Below, one piece after another: positions 41,918-52,591 of a stretch of DNA of 64,000 nt. This DNA is from Bacillus haynesii (GTDB lineage: Bacteria > Bacillota > Bacilli > Bacillales > Bacillaceae). The translations under genes were made by a program, and so were the position numbers. A model generated the notes under the pieces. The model was given only the letters and a program-made list of their open reading frames with translations. It was not told where the DNA came from and did no database searches. How positions within the stretch are numbered: position 1 is the first letter of the stretch; each line of letters opens with the position of its first letter. Location: positions 103,524 to 167,523 of the forward strand of contig NZ_MRBL01000013.1 in NCBI RefSeq assembly GCF_001969855.1, read 5' to 3'.

Positions 41918-42562
41918 ATGTTTAAAAAAACATTATGGCTGGGTGCAATCCTAGCATCATTTTTGCTTTTCTCCGTGCCGGTCAGCGCACATGTCACAGT
42001 AAAACCGACCGAATCAGCAGCAGGCTCATGGGAAACATACACCGTTAAAGTACCGGTTGAAAAAGACAACGCTACAACCAAGGTCGTTCTCAGCATGCCG
42101 GACGGTGTTGAATTTCAGCAGTATGAACCGGTGCCGGGCTGGAAAACGAGCACTGAAACCGGCAAAAACGAAAAAGTGACAAGGGTGACGTGGGAAGCCG
42201 AAAACGGCGGCATTCAGCCCGGTGAATTCCAGCAGTTTACCTTCACCGCTAAAAACCCTGACAAAGAACAAAAGGCCGCCTGGAACGCTTACCAATATTA
42301 TAAAGACGGCTCGATTGTCGAGTGGACCGGTGATGAGAACGCCGATACCCCGCATGCGATCACAAGCATTGTCGACGCTGCAAAGCTCGGACACGAAACG
42401 GTTGATGCACACGGCGCTTCAACGAAACAAAACACAGCCGCAGAAAATGAGGACGGTCAAGGAGGACAAGGGATTCAAACCGCTTCCCTGATCCTGTCGA
42501 TCCTCGCCGTGCTTCTTGGGGGTGCTGCGCTGCTCTTGACAGTGCGGAAAAAGAAATCATAA
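41918..42562 (+). CDS. ycnI: DUF1775 copper-binding protein YcnI
   Basis: About 214 residues. Signal peptide ending PVSA, giving a mature N-terminus HVTVKPTESAAGS with the histidine of the DUF1775 copper site. Domain features include ETYTVKVPVE and a TWEAENGGIQPGEFQQF segment. A C-terminal membrane anchor (ILSILAVLLGGAALLLTV) is followed by RKKKS. It probably passes Cu(II) to YcnJ at the membrane surface. AAGGAG is 8 nt upstream of the ATG. Confidence 0.92.
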   Translation: MFKKTLWLGAILASFLLFSVPVSAHVTVKPTESAAGSWETYTVKVPVEKDNATTKVVLSMPDGVEFQQYEPVPGWKTSTETGKNEKVTRVTWEAENGGIQPGEFQQFTFTAKNPDKEQKAAWNAYQYYKDGSIVEWTGDENADTPHAITSIVDAAKLGHETVDAHGASTKQNTAAENEDGQGGQGIQTASLILSILAVLLGGAALLLTVRKKKS

Positions 42563-42567
42563 AAAAT

Positions 42568-42603
42568 GAAATGCTGTCGGGAACATCCCGACAGCATTTT
42601 TGT
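42568..42603 (+). terminator. Intrinsic terminator after ycnI
   Basis: AAATGCTGTCGGG-AACAT-CCCGACAGCATTTTTG. It lies between ycnI and the convergent lipoprotein gene and can serve both. Confidence 0.9.
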
Positions 42604-42609
42604 TTTATT

Positions 42610-43101
42610 TCAGTCCGAATCCTGCACGATTTGATAATACATGCCCGTTTTTTGATCGACCACCGGCTCCAAATAAAGCCCGTCATCAGTCTCAAATGTT
42701 CCATTCAGGCGAGCGGCAGCCCCTGTATATAACGTGTACTTGCTTCCCTTAGGCGTTGTAAACGGTGAAGAAGCTTCCGCACTCTCCGTTTCCGGGTGAT
42801 CCGATTTTACAATTACATAACTTAAGTCGCGATACCATTGATATTTGCCGTTTTCCCGTTTGATGTGAGCGAGGCAAATTCCCTCCCCCTCCGAATCGCC
42901 GAATCGAAAAATGACGACTTTTTCACCGTTTAAATCGATTTTGTCTAAAATGTCGTCTTTTGTGATGTTTTCGTAACGAATACCGTCCTCCATTGCTTCC
43001 TGTTCGCTGTTCACCCATTTGGTTTGTTCATCATTTTCTTGGGCGCTCGCACAACCCGCAAGCAAGATCGCCAAGAAGAATAAAACTGTTCGTTTTTTCA
43101 T
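42610..43101 (-). CDS. Putative lipoprotein of unknown function
   Basis: 163 residues with a lipoprotein signal peptide: KKRTVLFFLAILLAGC, lipobox LLAGC with Cys17. The mature part is acidic and has no cysteine pair or repeat. I do not recognise a family. Segments such as VVIFRFGDSEGEGICLAHIK and QWYRDLSYVIVKSD suggest a small beta-rich surface domain. The start has GGAGGAAGCGG upstream. Convergent with ycnI and divergent from the EamA gene. Confidence 0.75.
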   Translation of the reverse strand: MKKRTVLFFLAILLAGCASAQENDEQTKWVNSEQEAMEDGIRYENITKDDILDKIDLNGEKVVIFRFGDSEGEGICLAHIKRENGKYQWYRDLSYVIVKSDHPETESAEASSPFTTPKGSKYTLYTGAAARLNGTFETDDGLYLEPVVDQKTGMYYQIVQDSD

Positions 43102-43263
43102 CCGCTTCCTCCAACTTTAATTGTTTTAGGCCATTATATGAATTCGGCCAGCGTTGAACATTTCCTCTTTGCAGGGAAATTTCCGAAGCAGCGATTCAAA
43201 AATCAGCCAACTTATCTTACAATAGAAAAAGTTCTGAATGATCGAGTGGGGAGAGATCGGAGT

Positions 43264-44148
43264 ATGAAAATATCGATTCTGTTTGTCTTGCTTGCGGCAA
43301 TTTTATGGGGAACGACGGGAACAACCCAGGCATTCGCGCCGAAAGAGGCGGCGCCTCTTGTGTTCGGCGCTGTCAGAATGGCGGTCGGCGGCATCACCCT
43401 GCTCTTGTTTGCGGCTTTGCGCGGTCAATTGAAACGCAGCGGCTGGCCCGTTAAAACGCTGATCATCGCAGCATTGAGCATGGCATTTTACCAACCTTTC
43501 TTTTTTTCAGCCGTCAGCCTGTCAGGGATCGCTGTCGGAACGGTCGTCGCCATCGGCAGCGCTCCGATTATCGCCGGCTGCCTTGAATGGCTCGTGTTCA
43601 AAAAAGTTCCGCAGACGAAATGGTGGATCGCAACGGCTGCAGCGATAGCAGGCGTATCCTTATTATTCATCCCCTCCGCCTCATCGGGCGGGAGCTTTCT
43701 CGGCATACTGCTCGCACTCGGCGCCGGTCTTTCCTTTGCCGTCTACACGCTGACAAGCAAAAAGCTCCTGCAAAAGCAAAAGCCGGAGGCTGTCACAGGC
43801 ACCGTGTTCTTTTTAAGCGCTGTATTGCTTGCCCCGTTGTTGTTTCTGTACGATATGAGCTGGATCTTATCGGCTCAGGGAATGGCTGTCAGCCTCTATA
43901 TCGGCGTCATTGCAACCGGGGCCGCGTACCTGTTATTTACGACAGGATTGGCAAAAGTGCCAGCCTCAACGGCGGTGACGCTGTCGCTGGCTGAACCGCT
44001 CACAGCGTCGCTTTTGGGAACCGTGCTTGTCAGAGAATCGCTGCCTCTTGTTTCCTGGGCCGGGATCGCACTGCTTCTTTTAGGCATTTTTTATATTTCC
44101 TATCAGCCTAAAAAGGATAAAATGAACGCTGAACAGGTGAAAGCGTAA
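43264..44148 (+). CDS. EamA-family (DMT) metabolite transporter
   Basis: About 294 residues, ten hydrophobic segments in two EamA repeats: ILFVLLAAILWGTTGTTQAF in the first, and SFAVYTLTSKKLLQ opening the second, whose end ATGAAYLLFTTGLAKVPAS is typical. Exports or imports metabolites or amino acids; substrate unknown. The start at 43264 follows GGGGAGA; the frame opens at 43138 without a ribosome site. Confidence 0.8.
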   Translation: MKISILFVLLAAILWGTTGTTQAFAPKEAAPLVFGAVRMAVGGITLLLFAALRGQLKRSGWPVKTLIIAALSMAFYQPFFFSAVSLSGIAVGTVVAIGSAPIIAGCLEWLVFKKVPQTKWWIATAAAIAGVSLLFIPSASSGGSFLGILLALGAGLSFAVYTLTSKKLLQKQKPEAVTGTVFFLSAVLLAPLLFLYDMSWILSAQGMAVSLYIGVIATGAAYLLFTTGLAKVPASTAVTLSLAEPLTASLLGTVLVRESLPLVSWAGIALLLLGIFYISYQPKKDKMNAEQVKA

Positions 44149-44181
44149 AAAAACCCGCCCGGGGATATGCGGGCGGGTTTT
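44149..44181. terminator. Bidirectional terminator between the EamA gene and gabD
   Basis: AACCCGCCCG-GGGATATG-CGGGCGGGTT stem with A run on the left and T run on the right. Confidence 0.9.
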
Positions 44182-44190
44182 CATGTTGTC

Positions 44191-45588
44191 TTATGATTCA
44201 TCCAAACCGATGGACAAATATTTTGTTTCCAAATACGGCTCGATGCCTTCCTGTCCGCCTTCGCGTCCGATTCCGCTTTCCTTCATGCCGCCGAAAGGCG
44301 CCTGAACGGTTGACGGTCCGCCGTCATTCCAGCCGAGAATGCCGTAATCAAGGTGTTCGGATAAATAGATGCCGCGGCGGTAGTTTTCCGTAAAGAAGTA
44401 TGCCGCTAAACCGTAAGGCGTATCATTGGCGAGCTTGACCGCTTCGTCCAGCGTTTTAAAAGTCGTAATCGGCGCAACGGGACCGAATGTTTCCTCATGC
44501 ATGATCGTCATTGAAGGATCAACATCCGTCAGCACTGTCGGGTGGACAAAGTAGCATGATTTCTCATCATCGCTTTCGTATTCGGCGCCGATGAGAACGT
44601 TTGCCCCTTTATTCACCGCGTCATTGATTTGGTCGACGATTTTTCGGAAGCCGTTTTTATTAATGATCGGACCGATTGATACACCTTCTTCAAGTCCGTT
44701 CCCGACTTTCAGCTTGGCGACTTCCGCACGGAGTTTTTCTGCGAATTCATCCTTAACCGATTCATGAACGATCAGACGGTTTGCACAGACACACGTTTGT
44801 CCGGCATTCCTGTATTTCGACAGCATCGTCTGTTTAACGGCGAGGTCGATGTTGGCATCTTCATCAACGATCAGCGGGGCATGGCCGCCGAGCTCCATTG
44901 ACACATGCTTCACCGTCTCGGCGCTGTTTTTCATTAAATGTTTGCCGACAGGCGTTGACCCGGTGAACGTAATCTTGCGGATCAGCGGATGGCTTGTAAA
45001 GATAGAGCCGATCTCTTGCCCGTCGCCGATCACACACTGAAGGACGTCTTTCGGAATGCCCGCTTCGTGTCCGAGGCGGACGAGCTCAAGCGCCGTTAAA
45101 GGCGTGTCGGGCGCAGGCTTGATGATAAAGGTACAGCCCGCCGCCAAAGCCGGCGCCGCTTTTCGCGTGATCATCGCTGCCGGAAAGTTCCACGGGGTTA
45201 TCGCCGCAACAGGACCGACTCCCTGGCGCGTGACGATAATGCGCTTGTTCGTCACAGATGCGGGAACTGTTCTTCCGTAGATGCGTTTCGCTTCCTCCGC
45301 ATACCATTCGATATAACCGGCGCTATATATGACTTCACCCTGTGCTTCGGCGTACGGCTTGCCGTTTTCAAGCGTAATCAATTTTGCCAGCTCGTCCTTC
45401 TGCTCCACAATCAAATCAAACCATTTTTTCAGCAAGCCCGCTCGTTCTGAAGCCGATGTTTTCGACCATTTTTGAAATGCTTCATGCGAGCGTACGACAG
45501 CCTCTTCGACTTCCTTTGCGGATTGCTGGGGAACCGATTTGATTTTTTCTCCAGTCGCAGGATTATATACTTCTAGCATGCTGGTCAT
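44191..45588 (-). CDS. gabD: Succinate-semialdehyde dehydrogenase
   Basis: 465-residue aldehyde dehydrogenase: the last step of GABA degradation, to succinate. Visible: [21 protein letters not shown] (cofactor loop), [23 protein letters not shown] (catalytic Glu) and GQTCVCANR (catalytic Cys). ATG at 45588 follows GGGGGAGGAG. Its start lies inside the end of the permease gene (overlap 26 bp), so translation is coupled. Confidence 0.95.
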   Translation of the reverse strand: MTSMLEVYNPATGEKIKSVPQQSAKEVEEAVVRSHEAFQKWSKTSASERAGLLKKWFDLIVEQKDELAKLITLENGKPYAEAQGEVIYSAGYIEWYAEEAKRIYGRTVPASVTNKRIIVTRQGVGPVAAITPWNFPAAMITRKAAPALAAGCTFIIKPAPDTPLTALELVRLGHEAGIPKDVLQCVIGDGQEIGSIFTSHPLIRKITFTGSTPVGKHLMKNSAETVKHVSMELGGHAPLIVDEDANIDLAVKQTMLSKYRNAGQTCVCANRLIVHESVKDEFAEKLRAEVAKLKVGNGLEEGVSIGPIINKNGFRKIVDQINDAVNKGANVLIGAEYESDDEKSCYFVHPTVLTDVDPSMTIMHEETFGPVAPITTFKTLDEAVKLANDTPYGLAAYFFTENYRRGIYLSEHLDYGILGWNDGGPSTVQAPFGGMKESGIGREGGQEGIEPYLETKYLSIGLDES

Positions 45589-46954
45589 GTTGAATCTCCT
45601 CCCCCTTACGTTTTGAACTGCTGTTGTATAAAAGAAAACCGATCAATGTCCATCCCGCCAAGATCAGCCACTCATACGGCCATGTAAGCGCGGCCGGCAT
45701 GCCTGGCAAATAAAAGGCAAGAAAGATAACACTTAAGAGGATAGCAGATATACCCGTCGTTTTCCACTTATTGATTTTATACGGTCTGTGTAAATCCGGC
45801 TCCGTTTTTCTCAGCTTCATGAATGCAATCGAGACGATCAAATATCCGACTATAATACCTGTTCCCCCTGCATTAACGATCCAAACAAGGGCCGGGCGCC
45901 CGAGCAGCGGCGCAAAAAACGCCAGTGCCCCCAGAAACAAAATCGCGTTAGTCGGCGTTTTATACTTCGGATGGATGAAGCCGAACCATTTCGGCACCAT
46001 GCCTTTTTCCGACATCGCAAACAGAATGCGGCTCGCGCCGATGATAAATGCGTTCCAGCTCGTAATGATGCCGGCGACTCCGCCGAGGACAAGCACCGTG
46101 CCGAACAGCTGGTTCCCGAGCAGATTGACCATTGCATCCGCGGTCGCCAAAGAAGTCGTTGCAAGCTCGCTTTCTGACAGACCCATCGTCACGCCGAAAA
46201 CAATCAGCAAATAAAACACGACCGCACTGACAATCGAAATAATCAAAATTTTGCCGATGATTTTTTTCGGGGCATTAATTTCAGCCGCGACCTGTGGGAT
46301 GACGTCAAATCCGACAAACAGAAACGGAATCATGACGAGGACGGACATCATACCGGAGAACCCGTCTTTAAAAAGGGGCTGTACATGTTCGACATCACCG
46401 TTTACCAAGGCTCCGCCCAATAGGAGAAAGCCAGTGGCGATAATCGCGATCGTAAAAACCGACTGAAATATCGCGGCCGGCTTGACGCCGAAGTAATTGA
46501 GCGCGGTCAGGACGACCGCACCTCCTGAACCGATCAACACCCAAGTGGCATACACGTCCCAGCCGCTTAGCGACCAGAGAAACCCCTGATGTTCGACAGG
46601 CAGGACGTAATCAATGACGGTCGGCAATGCGACCGCCTCAAATGTAATCACCGAAACATAGCCGAAAAGCACACCCCAAGCGGCGACAAAAGCCGTTTTT
46701 CGGCCAAACGCCCTGTAGACGAAAATCAAGCCGCCTCCCGTTTCAGGGATGGCAGAAGACAGCTCCGCATACGTTAACCCGATTAAGATGACCAGTATGC
46801 CGCCGATGATAAACGCGATGGTGCTGCCCAAAAAGCCGGCTGTCGAAATCCAGTCGCCGGAAAGGACGACCCAGCCCCAGCCGAGCATAGCCCCGATCGC
46901 TAAAAATAGCACATCCGTCTGCGACATCGTTTTTTTCATTTGCTGTTTACCCAT
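45563..46954 (-). CDS. APC-superfamily amino acid permease in the gab operon
   Basis: About 463 residues with twelve hydrophobic segments. The first ([19 protein letters not shown]) carries the family glycine-rich loop; later [19 protein letters not shown] is typical of APC permeases. Its place between gabT and gabD strongly suggests GABA or a related omega-amino acid as substrate. It does not look like B. subtilis GabP, which is encoded elsewhere as I recall. Overlaps gabD by 26 bp. ATG at 46954 with AAGGGGCGG upstream. Confidence 0.85.
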   Translation of the reverse strand: MGKQQMKKTMSQTDVLFLAIGAMLGWGWVVLSGDWISTAGFLGSTIAFIIGGILVILIGLTYAELSSAIPETGGGLIFVYRAFGRKTAFVAAWGVLFGYVSVITFEAVALPTVIDYVLPVEHQGFLWSLSGWDVYATWVLIGSGGAVVLTALNYFGVKPAAIFQSVFTIAIIATGFLLLGGALVNGDVEHVQPLFKDGFSGMMSVLVMIPFLFVGFDVIPQVAAEINAPKKIIGKILIISIVSAVVFYLLIVFGVTMGLSESELATTSLATADAMVNLLGNQLFGTVLVLGGVAGIITSWNAFIIGASRILFAMSEKGMVPKWFGFIHPKYKTPTNAILFLGALAFFAPLLGRPALVWIVNAGGTGIIVGYLIVSIAFMKLRKTEPDLHRPYKINKWKTTGISAILLSVIFLAFYLPGMPAALTWPYEWLILAGWTLIGFLLYNSSSKRKGEEIQHDQHARSI

Positions 46955-46987
46955 CAAAATCCGCCCCTTCTTTTAGAAGATGTCAAA

Positions 46988-48301
46988 CTAGAGCTGTTCC
47001 AGCGCTTCTTCGATAATGCCGAGTCCTTCCTCAAGCAATTGATCAGTAATGACGAGCGGGGACAGAAAACGGATAATGTTGCCGTTGATCCCTGCCGTCA
47101 ACAAGAGCAGGCCGTGTTCATTGGCGTACTTGGCAATCTTGGCCGCAGCTGCTTTGTCCGGCTCCCGCGTCTTCTCGTCCCGGACAATTTCAATCGCCAG
47201 CATCGCGCCAAGTCTGCGGACTTCCCCAATCTGCGGATATTTCATCTTCCATTCAAGCGCCCGCTCTTCGATGGCTTTGCCGATTTCTTCAGAGCGCGTG
47301 TTGAGCTGTTCCGATTCAATGATATCGAGCACTGCCAAAGCAGCTACGCATCCAAGCGGACTTCCGGCGTATGTGCCCCCGAGTTCCCCGGGGTCTGCCG
47401 CATCAAGCATTTCCGCCCGGCCGATGACACCGCTGAGCGGAACGCCGGCAGCCAGCGATTTTGACACCGTCACAAGGTCAGGAACGACATCAAAATGCTC
47501 AATCGCAAAATATTTTCCTGTTCTGGCAAATCCTGCTTGGATCTCATCAGCGACAAAAACGATGCCGTGTTTTTGACAGAAAGCCGCGACATGCTGCACA
47601 AACCGTTTTGAAGGAATAATGAATCCTCCTTCTCCTTGTACCGGCTCCATAACAACGCACGCGACCGTCTCCGGAGCAACAGACGAGACGAAGAAATCGT
47701 CAAACGCCTGAATAACCATGTCATCGTAACTTTCATCAGTCATCCCTTCAGGCTTTCTATAGTAGTAAGGAAACGGTGCCTGATATACTTCAGGTGCAAA
47801 AGGACCGAATCCGAATTTGTACGGTTTCACCTTGCTCGTCATGCTCATCGTCATGTTTGTGCGCCCGTGGAATCCGCGGGTAAAAGAAACGACGGCTTGA
47901 CGCTTCGTATATTTTCTGGCGATTTTCACGGCGTTTTCTACGGCTTCCGCACCCGAGTTCAGGAAAATCGCTTTTTTCTCGTGGGCGCCCGGCGCAAGCC
48001 GGCAAAGCTTTTCCGCCAATTCGACATAGGCCGGATACATCATGACGTTAAAACCCGGATGGATGAGCTGTTCGGCCTGCTGCTTGACAGCTTCCACAAC
48101 TTTCGGGTGTGAATGCCCGACATTTAATGTGCCGATCGCCCCGGCAAAATCGATAAAACGGCGTCCGTCAATATCATATAAAACGGCACCTTCCCCTTTA
48201 GCGGCCAGATGACGGTTTCCGTTGGAGACACCCCTTGCCACGAATTGATCCCGTTTGGCCTGCCAATCTTCCGTTGTGAATGCTTTTGTATTCAGACTCA
48301 T
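46988..48301 (-). CDS. gabT: 4-aminobutyrate aminotransferase
   Basis: About 437-residue class III PLP aminotransferase that moves the amino group of GABA to 2-oxoglutarate. Visible: LNSGAEAVENAVKIARKYTKR, SFTRGFHGRTNMTMS, VFVADEIQAGFARTG, and the PLP lysine in TVSKSLAAGVPLSGV. The ATG at 48301 follows GGGAGAG; the frame opens 6 codons earlier without a good site. First gene of gabT-permease-gabD, activated in B. subtilis by GabR. Confidence 0.95.
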   Translation of the reverse strand: MSLNTKAFTTEDWQAKRDQFVARGVSNGNRHLAAKGEGAVLYDIDGRRFIDFAGAIGTLNVGHSHPKVVEAVKQQAEQLIHPGFNVMMYPAYVELAEKLCRLAPGAHEKKAIFLNSGAEAVENAVKIARKYTKRQAVVSFTRGFHGRTNMTMSMTSKVKPYKFGFGPFAPEVYQAPFPYYYRKPEGMTDESYDDMVIQAFDDFFVSSVAPETVACVVMEPVQGEGGFIIPSKRFVQHVAAFCQKHGIVFVADEIQAGFARTGKYFAIEHFDVVPDLVTVSKSLAAGVPLSGVIGRAEMLDAADPGELGGTYAGSPLGCVAALAVLDIIESEQLNTRSEEIGKAIEERALEWKMKYPQIGEVRRLGAMLAIEIVRDEKTREPDKAAAAKIAKYANEHGLLLLTAGINGNIIRFLSPLVITDQLLEEGLGIIEEALEQL

Positions 48302-48348
48302 AAAAAATCTCTCCCTCACTCTTATTTCTTATAATTCTGAATATTTTT

Positions 48349-49822
<1,474 letters not shown>

Positions 49823-49825
49823 AAA

Positions 49826-49853
49826 ATACCGGCAGGTTCGCTCCTGCCGGTAT
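49826..49853. terminator. Bidirectional terminator between gabR and yczG
   Basis: ATACCGGCAGG-TTCGCT-CCTGCCGGTAT perfect 11-bp stem after gabR; the A run on the left side serves the minus strand. Confidence 0.75.
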
Positions 49854-49886
49854 CAGCTTGGCTTTAGAAAGCCGACGTCTGCCCGT

Positions 49887-50183
49887 TTACCACCGTTCCT
49901 TTTCTACCTGGAGAACCGCCTCGATCAGTCCCGGAAACTGCTCCTCCAATTCCCGTTTGCAGAGGGAGTAATAATGATGCTTCCCTTCGATGCGGACTTT
50001 GAGCAGTCCCGCTTCCCTCAGCACCTTGAAATGGTGGGACAGCGTAGACTTTGCGATATTGAGATTTGTGCACGTACCGCACGTTTTCTCGGCTGTGTCA
50101 GCCAATGCTTTGACAATCTCAAGCCTGTAAGGATCACTCAAGGCCTGGAGAACGGCTATTAACTTCATTTCATTTGTTTTCAT
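49887..50183 (-). CDS. yczG: ArsR-family repressor YczG
   Basis: 98 residues, winged helix: [38 protein letters not shown], then [14 protein letters not shown] pair sits near residue 37, but no clear metal-binding set is seen; YczG-type ArsR proteins next to ycnE/ycnD respond to quinone-like or redox compounds (inference). The ATG at 50183 has no ribosome site and a TATGAT -10 ends 11 nt before it, so the mRNA may be nearly leaderless. Divergent from ycnE across a perfect palindrome. Confidence 0.85.
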   Translation of the reverse strand: MKTNEMKLIAVLQALSDPYRLEIVKALADTAEKTCGTCTNLNIAKSTLSHHFKVLREAGLLKVRIEGKHHYYSLCKRELEEQFPGLIEAVLQVEKERW

Positions 50184-50269
50184 GGGTTAAATGTATCATA
50201 ATCCTAGCTTCAAGACAATTCGTTAAGCAGGCAAATGAGTTGCCGGCAAGGCAAGGACATGTTACGATG

Positions 50270-50297
50270 CAATTGTTCGATGATTTTCGAACAATTG
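50270..50297. promoter_or_regulatory. Operator-like palindrome between yczG and ycnE
   Basis: CAATTGTTCGA-TGATTT-TCGAACAATTG: 11-bp perfect arms with a 6-nt spacer, in the divergent gap. ArsR proteins bind 12-2-12 style dyads like this, so YczG is the likely binder. Confidence 0.7.
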
Positions 50298-50360
50298 ATT
50301 CACTGTGTATACAACGTACAAGAAAAGGAATTCTAAATGACATGACGGAGGTTTGATCCA

Positions 50361-50666
50361 ATGATCGTATTGCAAGCCTATATGAAAGTAAAACCAGAAA
50401 AACGCGACGCCTTTCTCGAAAGCGTACAACCGCTGCTTAAACATTCAAGAGCTGAAGCCGGAAATGCCCAGTACCAGCTGTTTGAAGATACCGAACATGC
50501 CAATACATTTGTCATGCTTGAGCAATGGAAAGATCAAAACGCGCTTGACACCCATAATCAGACAGACCATTTTCAAGCTTTCGTTCAAGCCGCGGGCGAC
50601 CTTTTATCAGAACCTCTGAATGTGGTTAAAACGCACACAACGGATGAAAGAAAGGATGACGTTTGA
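50361..50666 (+). CDS. ycnE: ABM-domain putative monooxygenase YcnE
   Basis: 101-residue dimeric ferredoxin-like fold of the antibiotic biosynthesis monooxygenase family. MIVLQAYMKVKPEKRDAFLE, LFEDTEHANTFVMLEQWKD and the His in TDHFQAFVQ are typical. Likely acts on quinones or similar aromatics. ACGGAGGTTTGATCC precedes the ATG. Its stop codon is directly followed by the ycnD start. Confidence 0.9.
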   Translation: MIVLQAYMKVKPEKRDAFLESVQPLLKHSRAEAGNAQYQLFEDTEHANTFVMLEQWKDQNALDTHNQTDHFQAFVQAAGDLLSEPLNVVKTHTTDERKDDV

Positions 50667-51404
50667 ATGAATGAAGTATTGAAAACATTGACAGACCATA
50701 GATCGATTCGCAGCTATACAGATGAGCCCGTGAGCCCTGAACAGCTGGACAAGATCATTCAAGCCGTTCAAGCCGCGCCGAATTCAATTAACGGCCAGCA
50801 GGTCACCGTGATTACGGTTCAGGATAAGGAACGGAAAAAGAAAATTGCCGAACTGGCCGGCGGACAGGTCTGGATCGAGCAGGCCCCCGTTTTCCTTTTG
50901 TTCTGCGCGGACTTCAACCGTGCGAAAATCGCCCTTGAGAAAAGCGGCGAAACGCTTGCGATCACAGACGGAATGGAATCCGTGCTTGTCGGAGCTGTCG
51001 ACGCAGGCATCGCCCTCGGTACGGCCACAGCAGCCGCTGAATCGATGGGACTTGGCACTGTGCCGATCGGCGCGGTCCGCGGCCGTGCAGAAGAGCTGAT
51101 CGAACTGCTCAATATTCCTGAATACGTCTTCCCTGTCGCAGGACTTGTCGTCGGCCATCCGGCGGACCGCTCCGCGAAAAAACCGCGCCTTCCGGAACAA
51201 GCCGTAAGGCACAGCGAAACGTATCAACCAGATTTAAAACCGCTGATCGACGCGTACGATGAAGAAATATCCGAATACATGACAAAACGGACAAACGGAC
51301 AGGAAACAAGAAACTGGTCGCAGGGCATATCCGCTTATTACAATAAAGTGTACTATCCTCACATCCGTGAAATGCTTGAGAAACAAGGATTTAAACTCGA
51401 ATAG
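50667..51404 (+). CDS. nfrA2: FMN-containing NADPH oxidoreductase YcnD (NfrA2)
   Basis: 245-residue nitroreductase-fold flavoprotein. The FMN contacts are in DHRSIRSYTDEPVSPEQL and AAPNSINGQQVTVITVQD, then GLGTVPIGAVRG and PVAGLVVGHPAD. YcnD of B. subtilis reduces flavins and nitro or azo compounds. Translated with ycnE. Its terminator hairpin occurs twice, on either side of the second repeat copy. Confidence 0.92.
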   Translation: MNEVLKTLTDHRSIRSYTDEPVSPEQLDKIIQAVQAAPNSINGQQVTVITVQDKERKKKIAELAGGQVWIEQAPVFLLFCADFNRAKIALEKSGETLAITDGMESVLVGAVDAGIALGTATAAAESMGLGTVPIGAVRGRAEELIELLNIPEYVFPVAGLVVGHPADRSAKKPRLPEQAVRHSETYQPDLKPLIDAYDEEISEYMTKRTNGQETRNWSQGISAYYNKVYYPHIREMLEKQGFKLE

Positions 51405-51411
51405 ATACTTT

Positions 51412-51435
51412 AGGCTATCGGTGATCAATAGCCTT
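51412..51435 (+). terminator. ycnD terminator hairpin, left copy flanking the repeat
   Basis: AGGCTATCG-GTGAT-CAATAGCCT directly behind ycnD; one mismatch in the stem and no T-run. The same sequence with a perfect stem recurs at 51611-51634. Confidence 0.7.
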
Positions 51436-51610
51436 AGATTGTTGATAAAATCCCAAAACGGCTCTTAGTTTTGGGATTTTGTCATCCTTTCAGCGTGATT
51501 AAAACCCTTGCAGTCTAGGAAGGCTGAGCATCGGAGCGCAGCGAATGTTGGAATTCGTGAGCACCGACGCGCAGGCCTGACAACGAATGCGAGGGTTTGT
51601 CAACACGCTG
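51436..51610 (+). repeat. Dispersed ~176-bp structured repeat, copy 2
   Basis: Matches 13750-13925 nearly base for base. The first stem is GATAAAATCCCAAAAC with GTTTTGGGATTTTGTC (51444-51459, 51468-51483). Compared with copy 1, one U-A pair is replaced by C-G on both arms and one C-G by U-G, so pairing is kept. It lies between ycnD and a PEP mutase-like gene and is flanked by two copies of the ycnD terminator. Confidence 0.9.
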
Positions 51611-51634
51611 AGGCTATCGGTGATCGATAGCCTT
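51611..51634 (+). terminator. ycnD terminator hairpin, right copy flanking the repeat
   Basis: AGGCTATCG-GTGAT-CGATAGCCTTTTTC: perfect 9-bp stem and T-run. It is the intact version of the hairpin at 51412. Confidence 0.85.
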
Positions 51635-51713
51635 TTTCATGCGTACCATTCCACATTTCGATGAGCATCGAAGTTCTTTACATATACACTATGTAAAAAA
51701 AGGAGTGGAATAC

Positions 51714-52556
51714 ATGAAGCCATTTGCAAAGTATAAAGCATTTCTGGATCTCCATCATCAGTCAGGCCCATTCGTTCTGCCGAATGCCTGGGATGCGTCC
51801 AGCGCCAAAGCGTTTCAAAACTGCGGTTTTAAAGCAGTCGGCACAACCAGCGCCGGAATTGCCATGTCCCTCGGCTACCCCGACGGCGAACATCTCCCTT
51901 TTGAAACATTGCTTTCCGTACTGAAAACCATTACGGATGCCGTCGATATTCCCGTCAGTGCAGATCTTGAAGCGGGTTACGGCCAATCACCGGAAACAGT
52001 CGCCGAAAACGTGAAAAAGGCCGCAGCGGCCGGCGTTGTCGGTATTAATATTGAAGACGGAACGAAAGACCCCTGTCGGCCGCTGTGTGATGCAACATTA
52101 ATGGAAGAAAAAATAACGGCTGTTAAAAAACTGAACCTTCCTGTTTTGATCAATGCCCGTACGGATGTGTACTGGCTCAATGCTGACGACCCCGGCTCCC
52201 GTCTTCAAACAGCCGTCCGGCGGGCAAATCGGTACAGACAAGCCGGCGCGGACTGCATTTTTATCCCCGGAGCCGATGATACAGGCACTATTGCCGGGCT
52301 GAGAAAAGGTATATCCGGGCCGCTCAATGTGCTGGCCGGCTCAAACACCCCCTCTTTACAGATTCTGTCCGAACTGGGGATCGAAAGGATCAGCTGCGGA
52401 TCCGCCCCTTTCAGAGCTGCACTGTCACTGGTGAAAAAGATCGGTGAAGACATCATCCACCGCGGCACCTTCAATCATATGACGGACGGCGTGCTTTCAT
52501 ACAGCGAAGCTGCTGATTGGATCAGCCTTCATCGTGACCCAAAACAAAATCGTTGA
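51714..52556 (+). CDS. Isocitrate lyase/PEP mutase superfamily enzyme
   Basis: About 280 residues. NAWDASSAKAFQNCGFKAVGTTSAG, DIPVSADLEAGYG and GVVGINIEDGT match the PEP mutase/2-methylisocitrate lyase family; VLINARTDVYW follows. The KKCGH active-site loop of true isocitrate lyases is not visible, so it is more like carboxyvinyl-phosphonate or oxaloacetate-acting members; the exact reaction is unknown. The ATG at 51714 follows AAAAGGAGTGG; the frame opens at 51639. Its stop codon overlaps the ycnC promoter. Confidence 0.85.
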   Translation: MKPFAKYKAFLDLHHQSGPFVLPNAWDASSAKAFQNCGFKAVGTTSAGIAMSLGYPDGEHLPFETLLSVLKTITDAVDIPVSADLEAGYGQSPETVAENVKKAAAAGVVGINIEDGTKDPCRPLCDATLMEEKITAVKKLNLPVLINARTDVYWLNADDPGSRLQTAVRRANRYRQAGADCIFIPGADDTGTIAGLRKGISGPLNVLAGSNTPSLQILSELGIERISCGSAPFRAALSLVKKIGEDIIHRGTFNHMTDGVLSYSEAADWISLHRDPKQNR

Positions 52557-52581
52557 CCGAAACAGTTCGGTCTGTTAATAT
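52553..52581 (+). promoter_or_regulatory. ycnC promoter with operator in the spacer
   Basis: TTGACC, 17 nt, TAATAT. The palindrome GACCGAAACAGTTCGGTC (52555-52572, arms of 7 bp) covers most of the spacer, in the usual place for self-repression by a TetR regulator. The -35 overlaps the stop codon of the preceding gene. Confidence 0.75.
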
Positions 52582-52591
52582 TTCATTTATG

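Noticed and set aside
43138..43263. Longer N-terminus of the EamA transporter
   Set aside because: The added 42 codons have no ribosome site and are not hydrophobic; the internal ATG at 43264 opens the first membrane helix.
47049..47576. Open frame of 175 codons on the plus strand
   Set aside because: Antisense to gabT, which is intact; composition rich in Ser and Pro as usual for shadows.
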